From positions 1 through 12,202 of the forward strand of contig JAJZHV010000011.1 of assembly GCA_021804345.1 (NCBI GenBank): 12,202 bases of DNA, written 5' to 3'. Position 1 is the first letter of the stretch. Every line of letters starts with the position of its first letter. The DNA comes from Pseudomonadota bacterium. Its GTDB lineage: Bacteria; Pseudomonadota; Gammaproteobacteria; Burkholderiales; Ferrovaceae. The notes under the pieces are model-generated. The model made no database searches and was not told the origin of the DNA. It worked only from the letters and a program-made list of their open reading frames with translations. Made by a program: the position numbers and the translations under genes. Shown here piece by piece: positions 1 through 7,861 of this stretch.

Positions 1-186
1 CTGCTGTTGATCATGGCAGGGATTGCCCTGAATCAGGCGCACGTTTATCCGGCCTTTCTGTGGCTGGCCCTCTTGGCCGTGCTGAACTTCAAGGCGGCGC
101 TGGAGGAGCGTTTGCTGCACCGACAGTGGCCAGGCTACCAGGAATACAGCCGCCGCACCCATCGCTTCGTGCCCTGGCTATGGTAA
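1..186 (+). CDS. C-terminal end of an isoprenylcysteine methyltransferase/PEMT-like membrane protein (partial)
   Basis: Frame 1 is open from the first base to a TAA at 184-186, giving the last 61 residues of a protein whose start lies outside the window. A hydrophobic segment (about residues 1-30, LLLIMAGIAL and AFLWLALLAVLNF) is followed by EERLLHRQWPGYQEY and a THRFVPWLW end. The pattern EE-x-x-L, then P-x-Y-x-x-Y, then a T-x-R-F-x-P ending is the usual C-terminus of the ICMT/PEMT/DUF1295 family of small integral-membrane methyltransferases, where the Glu and Arg lie near the S-adenosylmethionine pocket. The natural substrate of the bacterial members is mostly unknown, so no gene symbol is given. 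The next gene starts 64 bases downstream on the same strand, so co-transcription is possible but not shown. The family call is fairly firm; the exact subfamily cannot be decided from this fragment. Confidence 0.72.
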   Translation: MLLIMAGIALNQAHVYPAFLWLALLAVLNFKAALEERLLHRQWPGYQEYSRRTHRFVPWLW

Positions 187-250
187 TTGCTTCCGCCCTT
201 CAGCCATCGCCTCCGGCCTGGCACCGCGCATCCTTTCCAGAACGCTGGGC

Positions 251-1561
251 ATGAATACTTCCTCTGCCGTCAGCACCTTGGGTATTCTGTACAACCCCTA
301 TACTCAAACCCTCACAGCCGTTTTGGTCAACCCCTTGCAGCAGGGGTTTTCCAGCAGCGTTGGTTCGAATACCAGCAGTGTGCAAAGCCAGATTTCCAGT
401 TATGGGCAATTACAAAACACGCTCTCAGCGCTCCAGTCTGCGGCACAAAGTCTGGCCACCAACGCGCCCTTTTCCTATGGCAATGCCAGCGCAACCCCCT
501 TGGGTATCGTCACAGGAAGCGCACCGGCCAGTTCCACAGGACTGTACACCGTGACCGTGGCCCAATTGGCGCAAGGGCAAACCCTGCTCTCAGGAACGCA
601 ATCCAGTGCCGGGCTTGCCATTGGGTCCGGTTCCAGCAGTACGGTCAGCTTTCAATTTGGTAACGGCACCATCCAAAACGTGACCATCGCCAGTCCTAAC
701 AACACCTTAACCGGCATCGCCAACACCATCAATGCGGCCAACTTTGGAGTTTCCGCATCGATTGCCTCTAACGGAAGTACGGACCGACTGGTGTTGACCG
801 GCCCCACAGGGGCCTCCAATACCTTCAATGTGAGCGTCAGCGGGGATGCCACCTTAGCTAGCTTTTTGACCTATCAGAGCGGCGGAACGGGCAATGGACT
901 CACGGTGCAGGCCCCGGCCCAAAATGCCCTAGGCAATATCAATCAGGCGCTATTCAATGCGCCGGGTAACACCCTGACCAACATGAACAACGGCATTACG
1001 CTCAATCTCAATGCCGTCGGTACCGCCACCCTTCAGGTCACACCCAACCCGGCCCAGGCCAGTATTGATGTACAGGCCCTAGTCAACAGCTATAACAGCA
1101 TGTTGACACTGATCCATACAGACCTGCAAGGAAGTCTGGCCACAGACAGCACCCTGCCCGGCCTTCAAGGACAAATGAACGCTGTGGTCAACAGTAACAA
1201 TGCCAACAATGTTCAACCCTATACCAGCCTGTCCCAAATCGGGATTCAAACCAATGGGGACGGCACCTTAAGCTTCAATCAGTCCGCATTTTTGAGTGCG
1301 TACGCGGCCAATCCGGTCAGTGTCACCCAGCTTTTTTCCAACCCCACCAGCGGAGTGGCGACCCAATTGAGCAGCCTGGCACAGACCTATTTGCAACCCA
1401 ACGGAACGCTGCAGGCCGATGCCCGACAGGCGCAATTTCAGGCCCTGTTGAATCAGGAAACCCAGGCATCCAGCGGAATTTCAGCCGCCTTCAGCACCCT
1501 GGCCCTGTCCGGCTCATCAGCCAGTTTGACGGCACAATATTCGCTGGTGTCTCAGTTGTAG
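251..1561 (+). CDS. FliD-like flagellar cap / hook-associated protein 2 family protein, atypical
   Basis: This 436-residue protein carries the recognisable order of FliD regions. Residues about 45-68 (QSQISSYGQLQNTLSALQSA) match the FliD N-terminal helix and 96-112 (TGLYTVTVAQLAQGQ) the strand after it. Residues 151-200 resemble a flagellin hook IN motif (NTLTGIANTINAANFGV). From about 218 the FliD C-terminal region follows, with GITLNLNAVGT, VQALVNSYNSML and LSQIGIQTNGDGTLSF. FliD normally caps the flagellar filament and is exported by the flagellar type III apparatus. Here the usual N-terminal LG-x-GSGLD signature is missing and the C-terminal helix is poorly conserved. Composition is extreme: no Lys, Cys or Trp, two Arg, one Glu, seven Asp, and about 45% Ser+Thr+Asn+Gln. 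No Sec signal peptide is evident. No upstream in-frame ATG or convincing Shine-Dalgarno was seen, so the start is the weakest part of the call. No flagellar neighbour lies in the window. It may be a diverged cap or adhesin-like relative. Confidence 0.72.
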   Translation: MNTSSAVSTLGILYNPYTQTLTAVLVNPLQQGFSSSVGSNTSSVQSQISSYGQLQNTLSALQSAAQSLATNAPFSYGNASATPLGIVTGSAPASSTGLYTVTVAQLAQGQTLLSGTQSSAGLAIGSGSSSTVSFQFGNGTIQNVTIASPNNTLTGIANTINAANFGVSASIASNGSTDRLVLTGPTGASNTFNVSVSGDATLASFLTYQSGGTGNGLTVQAPAQNALGNINQALFNAPGNTLTNMNNGITLNLNAVGTATLQVTPNPAQASIDVQALVNSYNSMLTLIHTDLQGSLATDSTLPGLQGQMNAVVNSNNANNVQPYTSLSQIGIQTNGDGTLSFNQSAFLSAYAANPVSVTQLFSNPTSGVATQLSSLAQTYLQPNGTLQADARQAQFQALLNQETQASSGISAAFSTLALSGSSASLTAQYSLVSQL

Positions 1562-1570
1562 CGGGGGTAT

Positions 1571-1604
1571 TGCCCGCGGCAGGGCAAATCTTGGGCCGCG
1601 GGCA
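1571..1604. terminator. GC-rich hairpin between convergent fliD-like and purA genes, possible bidirectional terminator
   Basis: A perfect 10-base inverted repeat, TGCCCGCGGC at 1571-1580 and GCCGCGGGCA at 1595-1604, encloses a 14-base loop in the 52-base gap between the two facing stop codons. The position is what one expects for a shared transcription end. No T-run follows the stem on either strand, so it is not a textbook intrinsic terminator. A shorter alternative stem (TTGCCC 1570-1575 with GGGCAA 1582-1587) shares its left arm. Confidence 0.5.
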
Positions 1605-1613
1605 CTGATGCGC

Positions 1614-2915
<1,302 letters not shown>

Positions 2916-2987
2916 TTACGCTCCAAAGACAAAACTCAAACAATGATTGAGGGACGAGCCCTTATCCTGCACTGGCGCCCCTGCCGA

Positions 2988-3950
2988 TCAGGCCAGTGAG
3001 GGTAACAAACCGCGCAAGTCCAGACTAAAGCCCGTTGCTGCCCGGGCCCGGCCAAACGCCCGGCCGATGTGATCATAGCGCCCGCCACGGGCCACCGCAT
3101 CCGCATAACCGGGAGCGTACACTGCAAACACCAGACCGCTGTGGTAATGATAGCCCTGAAGGGCGGCCAGATCGAAGGTCAAATTCACGCGATGTTGAAA
3201 ATGCTGCGCCACCGCCTGCAATTGTTCCAAGGCCTGCAGCAGGATGTCGCTGTGGGGTAAGCGGGCACGCGCCTGGTCCAGCAGGGCTGCGGACCCGTTG
3301 AGTTCGGGCAAAGCCAGCAAGGCTTGGCGCCAGGGTTGTGCCAGGGACCCCGCCAATTGCTGCAGTGTGGGCACATCTTTTTGCAGCATGGCTTCAAACC
3401 ATTGGGTTTCTTGCTTTTCGTCCAACCCGGCTTGCTGCGTTAGGGTGCGGAACAACCCCACATGGCCCACATCCACCGTCATGGTCCGCAACCCAATGCG
3501 CTGCAAGGCTTCCAGCATCAACTGCAAGATGTCCAGATCAGCCGAGAGGTCAGACACGCCGTAGATTTCGGCGCCCACCTGGTAGGGTTCGCGTGATTGC
3601 CCGTTACCCGCAGGACGGGTGTGCAGCACACTACCCGCATAACACAGCCGGTTCACGCCCACATGGCTCAAATCATGGGCGTCCATGCGTGCAACCTGCA
3701 GGGTCATGTCGGCACGGATTCCCAGTTGCCGACCGTTGAGCTGATCCACCAGACGGAAGGTCAGGAGATCCATGTCGCGCCCAGTGCCCGTTTGTAGCGA
3801 CTCCATGTATTCCATCAAGGGGGGAATGACCAGATCAAAACGACGTTCCCGAAACAAGTCGAGAAGGGCGCGCCGCGCTGTTTCCAGACGCCAGGCATCG
3901 GGTGGCAGGAGGTCTTCCACATATTCAGGCAATAGCCAGCGATTTGTCAT
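2988..3950 (-). CDS. hisZ: ATP phosphoribosyltransferase regulatory subunit HisZ, short C-terminus
   Basis: HisZ is a catalytically inactive relative of histidyl-tRNA synthetase that pairs with the short form of HisG to make the hetero-octameric ATP phosphoribosyltransferase, the first enzyme of histidine synthesis. The protein opens with the typical WLLPEYVEDLLPPDAWRLE, followed by the class II synthetase-like core: FDLVIPPLMEYMESL, RLVDQLNGRQLGIRADMT (motif 2 region), GYHYHSGLVFAVYAPGYADA, RGGRYD, and ATGFSLDLRGLL (motif 3-like). At 320 residues it stops right after the motif 3-like segment, whereas the betaproteobacterial HisZ proteins I know are about 380-395. No recognisable continuation follows the TGA. 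The start is well supported: an AGGTG Shine-Dalgarno at 3956-3960 lies 6 bases upstream, and the ATG overlaps the DUF2065 stop as ATGA, implying translational coupling. A short-form hisG elsewhere in the genome is expected but inferred. Confidence 0.93.
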   Translation of the reverse strand: MTNRWLLPEYVEDLLPPDAWRLETARRALLDLFRERRFDLVIPPLMEYMESLQTGTGRDMDLLTFRLVDQLNGRQLGIRADMTLQVARMDAHDLSHVGVNRLCYAGSVLHTRPAGNGQSREPYQVGAEIYGVSDLSADLDILQLMLEALQRIGLRTMTVDVGHVGLFRTLTQQAGLDEKQETQWFEAMLQKDVPTLQQLAGSLAQPWRQALLALPELNGSAALLDQARARLPHSDILLQALEQLQAVAQHFQHRVNLTFDLAALQGYHYHSGLVFAVYAPGYADAVARGGRYDHIGRAFGRARAATGFSLDLRGLLPSLA

Positions 3951-4129
3951 GAAAACACCTGAAACAAGATAAACCCCACCAGTATGGCACCAAGACCCAG
4001 AAACCGGATCTGGCCATCGCTCAATTGACCGATCCGCGTGACCGTTTCGCGCCAGCGAGCCGGAGCCACAAAGGGCATGATGCCTTCCAGCACCAACACC
4101 AGAGCAAAGGTCGTGAAAACGGTTTGCAT
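3947..4129 (-). CDS. DUF2065 (YjeT-like) small membrane protein
   Basis: This 60-residue protein has two hydrophobic segments (about 4-22, VFTTFALVLVLEGIMPFVA, and 42-58, IRFLGLGAILVGFILF) separated by a short basic and polar stretch with ARWRETVTRIGQLSDGQ. The pattern LVLEGxxPFxxPxxWR...RxxGLxxxxxG is that of the DUF2065 family, to which E. coli YjeT belongs; no function has been established that I know of. It sits between hflC (42 bases upstream) and hisZ (4-base ATGA overlap downstream). In E. coli yjeT lies directly after hflC and before purA, so its link to HflKC is conserved, which hints at a role near that complex or in inner-membrane quality control; this is inference. The region before the ATG is very GC-rich (GCGCGCGCCGC) with no Shine-Dalgarno, so initiation efficiency is uncertain. 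Confidence 0.88.
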   Translation of the reverse strand: MQTVFTTFALVLVLEGIMPFVAPARWRETVTRIGQLSDGQIRFLGLGAILVGFILFQVFS

Positions 4130-4171
4130 GCGGCGCGCGCTCAGGACCCGGAAGTGGCTGCGGCCATGAGA

Positions 4172-5056
4172 TTATCTTTTGACCGTTCCGGCAGGAGCAT
4201 TTTTGAAGTAGCGGAAAAATTCGGAATCGGGGTCCAAAACCAGCACATCCCCTTTTCCTTTCAGCCCTTGTTCATAGGACTCCAGACTGCGATAAAAGGC
4301 ATAAAATTCAGGGTTATGCCCATAGGCCTCTGCATAGATGGCCGACGCCTTGGCATCTCCGGCTCCCTTGAGCCGCTGAGCATCGCGATAGGCCTCGGCC
4401 AGAATGACTTCCCGTTGCCGGTCGGCATTAGCCCGAATGGTTTCGGCTTCGCCCGAGCCCGTGGAACGCAGTTCATTGGCCACCCGCTTGCGCTCCGCTT
4501 CCATCCGCCGATACACGGATTCGGTCACTTCTGGCGTCAGCTCCACGCGGCGGATTCGAACATCCAGAACTTGTACCCCGATTTGTCGGGCATCCTGATC
4601 CGCCCGAGCGCGCATGGACTCCATGATTTTTTCCCGTTCACCCGAGACGGCTTCATGCACCGTCCGTTTGGCAAACTCTGCCCGCAAGTCATCGTTCACG
4701 GTTTGGGTTAAACGCACCTGAGCCCGACGCTCGTCGCCGCCCACACTCACATAGAATTGTTTGACATCTACGATGCGCCACTTGACGAAGTAATCCACCA
4801 GCAACGGCTTTTTTTCCGAGGTAATAAAGCGCTCGGGGTCGTTGTTATCCAGGGTTTGAATGCGCGTATCGAAGACGCGCACGTTCTGAATCAGTGGCGC
4901 CTTGAAATACAGCCCGGGATGAGTGCGCACGGCGATGACTTCACCCAGCTGAAACACCAGTGCGTTCTGGGTTTGCATCACGGTGTACATGCTGAGCGCC
5001 GCAATCACCACCACCACGGCCAACCCGATCAATAGTCCTGCCAGATGGCGCGTCAT
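4172..5056 (-). CDS. hflC: HflC, SPFH-family modulator of the FtsH protease
   Basis: HflC partners HflK in a large membrane-anchored cage that surrounds and modulates the AAA protease FtsH. The protein has 294 residues, normal for the family. An N-terminal membrane anchor (about 5-27, LAGLLIGLAVVVVIAALSMY) leads into an SPFH/band 7 domain: QTQNALVFQLGEV, THPGLYFKAPLIQNVRVFDTR and EKKPLLVDYFVKWRI. The long helical stretch REKIMESMRARADQDARQIG, MEAERKRVANELRSTGSGEA and the YRSLESYEQ segment are all HflC hallmarks, ending at DSEFFRYFKNAP. Its ATG overlaps the hflK stop as ATGA, and a GGGAG Shine-Dalgarno (5065-5069) lies 8 bases upstream inside hflK. The overlap suggests coupled, near-stoichiometric synthesis of the two subunits, which fits the alternating HflK/HflC assembly known from E. 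coli. Confidence 0.97.
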   Translation of the reverse strand: MTRHLAGLLIGLAVVVVIAALSMYTVMQTQNALVFQLGEVIAVRTHPGLYFKAPLIQNVRVFDTRIQTLDNNDPERFITSEKKPLLVDYFVKWRIVDVKQFYVSVGGDERRAQVRLTQTVNDDLRAEFAKRTVHEAVSGEREKIMESMRARADQDARQIGVQVLDVRIRRVELTPEVTESVYRRMEAERKRVANELRSTGSGEAETIRANADRQREVILAEAYRDAQRLKGAGDAKASAIYAEAYGHNPEFYAFYRSLESYEQGLKGKGDVLVLDPDSEFFRYFKNAPAGTVKR

Positions 5057-6309
5057 TGGCGTGACTCCCGATCTCTGGAGCGGAAGGCATCGCGTGAGCG
5101 ACTATCCGGTACTCCATCGGCTGTGGCTGGAGGAGATGGTGCTGGCGTGCTGGAAGGCGCAGAGGCCACACCCGCCGGTGCTGTTGCAGGGGGGGTGGTG
5201 GATTCGGCAGTGGCTTCCGGGCCACCCGCGCTGGCCCGGATCAGCTTGTCCAAGGGCAGATACAGCAAAGTAGAACCGGATTTCTGGTTGGCCACAACCT
5301 TACTGGTATTACTCAACACCAATTGCATCATATCCTGGTACAAACGTTGGCGAGTCACCTCGGGGGCTTTGGTGTACTCGCTTAGGACCTGTTTGAAGCG
5401 GCTGGCATCCCCTTCGGCACGCACGACCACCCGTTGCCCATAGGCTTGCGCTTCTTCCATCAGGCGCGATGCCATACCACGGGCCTTGGGAATGATGTCA
5501 TTGGCATAGGCCTGACCCTCGTTGTTTTGCCGTTCCCGATCCTGTCCTGCCTTCACGGCATCGTCAAACGCCGCCTGAACCTGTTCCGGGGGCTGGGCAT
5601 TTTGCATATTGACCTTGCTGATGGAGATGCCGGTTTGGTAGCGATCCAGAATTTGTTGCATCAGATGCTGCGCCTCATCCGCAATCTGGGAGCGTCCTTC
5701 ATACAGGACGAAATCCATCTTGTTGCGCCCCACAACCTCGCGAATGGCCGTTTCTGCCACCTGCATGACCGCATCATCCGGATCCCGATTATTGAACAGA
5801 AAGGCCTGTGGGTCCTTGATGGTGTACTGAATGGCGTACTGGTTGTCGATGATGTTTTCGTCATCGGTCAACATGAGCGATTCGTGCAAGACCTTGGATT
5901 TGAGATTAGTGCGATAGCCGAGTTCTACCGTGCGCACTTGAGAAACATTGAGTGGGCTTCCGGGAGACTGGGCCTCGATGGGAAAGGGTAAATGCCAATG
6001 GGGCCCCGGGCCCGTGGTTTCCTGAAATTTTCCGAAGCGCAAAATAACCCCGATACGCCCGGCATCCACGATGTAAAACCCGGACAGCAACCAGACCAGA
6101 AGAAGCCCTCCCAGACCCAGCAAAAGCACCTGACGGGCTCCTGGCAGGGGCCACACAGGACGCGGACGATTGTTGGGAGTGCGGGGGGGCTGTGCCCCCG
6201 GTGGCGCTCCATTGCCTTTGATTTTCTGGATCAGTCGGCGCCAGATCTCGTCTAGGTCGGGTGGCCCTTCGTTGTTTTTTTTCCCCCATTGGGGATCATT
6301 CTGTGCCAT
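5053..6309 (-). CDS. hflK: HflK, SPFH-family modulator of the FtsH protease
   Basis: HflK is the larger subunit of the HflKC complex that controls FtsH access to membrane substrates. Using the ATG at 6309 gives 418 residues starting MAQNDPQWGKK, which matches the polar NDPxWG...GPPDLDE opening typical of betaproteobacterial HflK. In-frame ATGs at 6318 and 6336 are also possible; none has a clear Shine-Dalgarno. A Pro-rich linker precedes the single membrane span (about 60-80, QVLLLGLGGLLLVWLLSGFY), then the SPFH domain begins with IVDAGRIGVILRFGKF, with LTDDENIIDNQYAIQYTIKD and MQNAQPPEQVQAAFDDAVKA. The C-terminal 60 residues are a Pro/Ala/Ser/Thr-rich tail ending in a charged RSRDRESRQ, likely disordered. 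The start lies inside the end of hflX, and the stop overlaps hflC, so this is the centre of a coupled trio. An A8 tract lies at codons 10-12. Confidence 0.95.
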   Translation of the reverse strand: MAQNDPQWGKKNNEGPPDLDEIWRRLIQKIKGNGAPPGAQPPRTPNNRPRPVWPLPGARQVLLLGLGGLLLVWLLSGFYIVDAGRIGVILRFGKFQETTGPGPHWHLPFPIEAQSPGSPLNVSQVRTVELGYRTNLKSKVLHESLMLTDDENIIDNQYAIQYTIKDPQAFLFNNRDPDDAVMQVAETAIREVVGRNKMDFVLYEGRSQIADEAQHLMQQILDRYQTGISISKVNMQNAQPPEQVQAAFDDAVKAGQDRERQNNEGQAYANDIIPKARGMASRLMEEAQAYGQRVVVRAEGDASRFKQVLSEYTKAPEVTRQRLYQDMMQLVLSNTSKVVANQKSGSTLLYLPLDKLIRASAGGPEATAESTTPPATAPAGVASAPSSTPAPSPPATADGVPDSRSRDAFRSRDRESRQ

Positions 6310-7528
6310 CGGAATCATTTGCTCGCATGTCAGCATGGGTATCGTTTGAATGTGGAGGTTGGCACAGTTCGACCAGTGCTTGACGAATAAATTCCAGCCC
6401 TGCCCCAGTCATCGCACTGATCCAAACGCGTGAAATTGTACCATAGGCGTTGCGTTCCAGACCGGTCTGGCGATCTGGCCAACAGTCCATCTTGTTGAAT
6501 ACCACCAGTTGAGGAACCTGGTGGGCCCCGATTTCTGCCAACACACCATCCACTGCCTCCAACTGGGCGTCCCGTTCGGGATCTGCGCCATCCACCACAT
6601 GCAGCAACAAATCGGCATCGCGGGTTTCTTCCAACGTGGCCCGAAAAGCATCCACCAGCGTGTGGGGAAGATGGCGAATGAAGCCCACCGTATCGGACAG
6701 TACCACTTGGGCATTGGGCCCTAAAAACAGGCGCCGGGTGGTGGTATCGAGCGTGGCAAACAATTGATTGGCCGTATACGCATGGGCATGCGTTAGGCGG
6801 TTGAACAACGTGGACTTGCCGGCATTGGTGTATCCCACCAGGGAGACCCGCAGTACACCTGCCCTGGCACGCGCCAGACGCTGGGTTTGATGACTGCGGC
6901 GAACTTTTTCCAGGCGCGCTTTCAATGCCTTGACCCGTTTTCCCAACAGGCGGCGATCGGTCTCTAACTGGGTTTCGCCCGGTCCGCGCAGTCCGATTCC
7001 GCCCTTTTGTCGTTCCAGATGCGACCAGCCTCGAACCAGCCGTGTGGCTAGGCGCTCCAACTGGGCCAACTCCACCTGTAATTGCCCCTCATGACTGCGC
7101 GCACGCTGGGCAAAGATATCCAAGATCAGACTGGTACGGTCAATGACCCGGCAAGACAAAGCGCGCTCCAGATTGCGCTCCTGCGCCGGAGAGAGTTCAT
7201 GGTTGAAGATGACCAGACCGGCCTGGGTGTGCAGAATACGCGCTTGTACTTCCTGCAGTTTGCCGCGCCCCAGGAAAGTGGCAGGGTCCGGCTTGGGGCG
7301 CTTTCCCTGCAAGCATTCCACCACCTGCAAACCAGCACTGCTGGCCAGCAAGGACAATTCCTGCAGGGTATTGGCCCGACCTCGCTCGGCATCGAATTCC
7401 AGATGGACCAGCAGCGCATGATCCGGACGACCCAGCGCCTGAGTTGCCGCTTCCAGATGCCCGGCTTCGGGTCGCGGTTCGGTGTGAGAACGACGACCGC
7501 GACCCAGCAGTGGGCCAGAATCTGTCAT
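6296..7528 (-). CDS. hflX: GTPase HflX, ribosome-associated
   Basis: HflX is a ribosome-binding GTPase that splits stalled 70S ribosomes in stress, notably heat shock. The 410 residues show, in order, the N-terminal HflX domain (about 38-130, with TFLGRGKLQEV and VIFNHELSPAQERNLE). The coiled-coil linker follows (145-215: QLQVELAQLERL, the conserved GGIGLRGPGETQLETDRR). The GTPase domain has G1 GYTNAGKST at 232-240, the DTTTRR switch region at 261-266, G3 DTVGF at 279-283, G4 NKMD at 345-348 and G5 SA at 371-372. The ATG at 7528 lies 13 bases after the hfq stop with no good Shine-Dalgarno, so translation may depend on ribosomes arriving from hfq. Its last codons overlap the start of hflK. The hfq-hflX-hflK-hflC order is the same as in E. 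coli. Confidence 0.97.
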   Translation of the reverse strand: MTDSGPLLGRGRRSHTEPRPEAGHLEAATQALGRPDHALLVHLEFDAERGRANTLQELSLLASSAGLQVVECLQGKRPKPDPATFLGRGKLQEVQARILHTQAGLVIFNHELSPAQERNLERALSCRVIDRTSLILDIFAQRARSHEGQLQVELAQLERLATRLVRGWSHLERQKGGIGLRGPGETQLETDRRLLGKRVKALKARLEKVRRSHQTQRLARARAGVLRVSLVGYTNAGKSTLFNRLTHAHAYTANQLFATLDTTTRRLFLGPNAQVVLSDTVGFIRHLPHTLVDAFRATLEETRDADLLLHVVDGADPERDAQLEAVDGVLAEIGAHQVPQLVVFNKMDCWPDRQTGLERNAYGTISRVWISAMTGAGLEFIRQALVELCQPPHSNDTHADMRANDSDGTE

Positions 7529-7541
7529 CGCTGCAAGAGCA

Positions 7542-7781
7542 TCAGGATTCTGGCGGACTGTCCAGGTTCATGGAAACGGAGCGGGCGGGAACCACGGTGG
7601 AAATGGCGTGTTTGTACACCATTTGAGTGGTGGTGTTCTTGAGCAGGACCACGTACTGGTCGAAGGATTCGACCTGACCCTGAAGCTTGATCCCGTTGAC
7701 CAGATAGATAGAAACGGGAATGTGTTCCTTGCGTAAGGCATTCAGAAACGGGTCTTGTAACAATTGCCCTTTTGTACTCAT
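7542..7781 (-). CDS. hfq: RNA chaperone Hfq
   Basis: Hfq forms a hexameric ring that binds small RNAs and mRNAs. The 79-residue protein aligns throughout with E. coli Hfq residues 1-70: [39 protein letters not shown] (Sm1) and [14 protein letters not shown] (Sm2). The proximal-face residues Gln9, Asp10, Lys57 and His58 (E. coli Gln8, Asp9, Lys56, His57) and distal-face Tyr26, Ile31 and Lys32 are present; E. coli Phe42 is Tyr here, as I recall for betaproteobacteria. The rim motif RRER of E. coli is RKEH, keeping two basic side chains. The C-terminal tail is short (about 10 residues, [10 protein letters not shown]), so the long acidic disordered tail seen in enterics is absent. The 80-base gap upstream is the largest in the cluster and could hold its own promoter. 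Confidence 0.98.
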   Translation of the reverse strand: MSTKGQLLQDPFLNALRKEHIPVSIYLVNGIKLQGQVESFDQYVVLLKNTTTQMVYKHAISTVVPARSVSMNLDSPPES

Positions 7782-7818
7782 GTGGTGCGCCCCCGAGTGG
7801 TTTTTTAGTTGTATGCTT

Positions 7819-7827
7819 ATTTCAGCA
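7819..7827 (-). promoter_or_regulatory. possible extended -10 element upstream of hfq
   Basis: On the minus strand the bases read TGC TGAAAT, an extended -10 (TGn) followed by a hexamer matching TATAAT at four of six positions. It sits about 38 bases before the hfq ATG. The -35 region at 17-base spacing (TTCATG) is poor. hfq is known in E. coli to have its own promoters inside the cluster, which makes the position plausible, but the sequence support is weak. Confidence 0.2.
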
Positions 7828-7831
7828 GGGG

Positions 7832-7852
7832 TTTGATTCTACATGAATCAAA
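7832..7852. repeat. perfect inverted repeat in the der-hfq gap
   Basis: TTTGATTC (7832-7839) and GAATCAAA (7845-7852) are exact reverse complements around a 5-base centre TACAT. It begins 9 bases after the der stop and lies directly upstream of the candidate hfq promoter. The stem is AT-rich and no T-run follows it on the minus strand, so it is a poor terminator. It could be an operator for a dimeric regulator overlapping the -35 region, or an RNA processing hairpin. Confidence 0.5.
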
Positions 7853-7861
7853 ACACACCGG

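Noticed and set aside
187..663. 158-codon plus-strand open frame overlapping the start of the FliD-like gene
   Set aside because: It is in a different frame from the FliD-like protein, which has clear family homology; the alternative translation is rich in Arg, His, Gln and Cys and resembles nothing known to me.
2935..2951. Small hairpin (CTCAA with TTGAG, 7-base loop) followed on the minus strand by a T-rich stretch between hisZ and purA
   Set aside because: The stem is only five pairs with three A-T pairs, too weak to call a terminator or attenuator of purA.
4025..4711. 228-codon plus-strand open frame opposite hflC
   Set aside because: It is entirely antisense to a well-supported gene, its translation has no recognisable domain, and such frames are common in GC-rich DNA.
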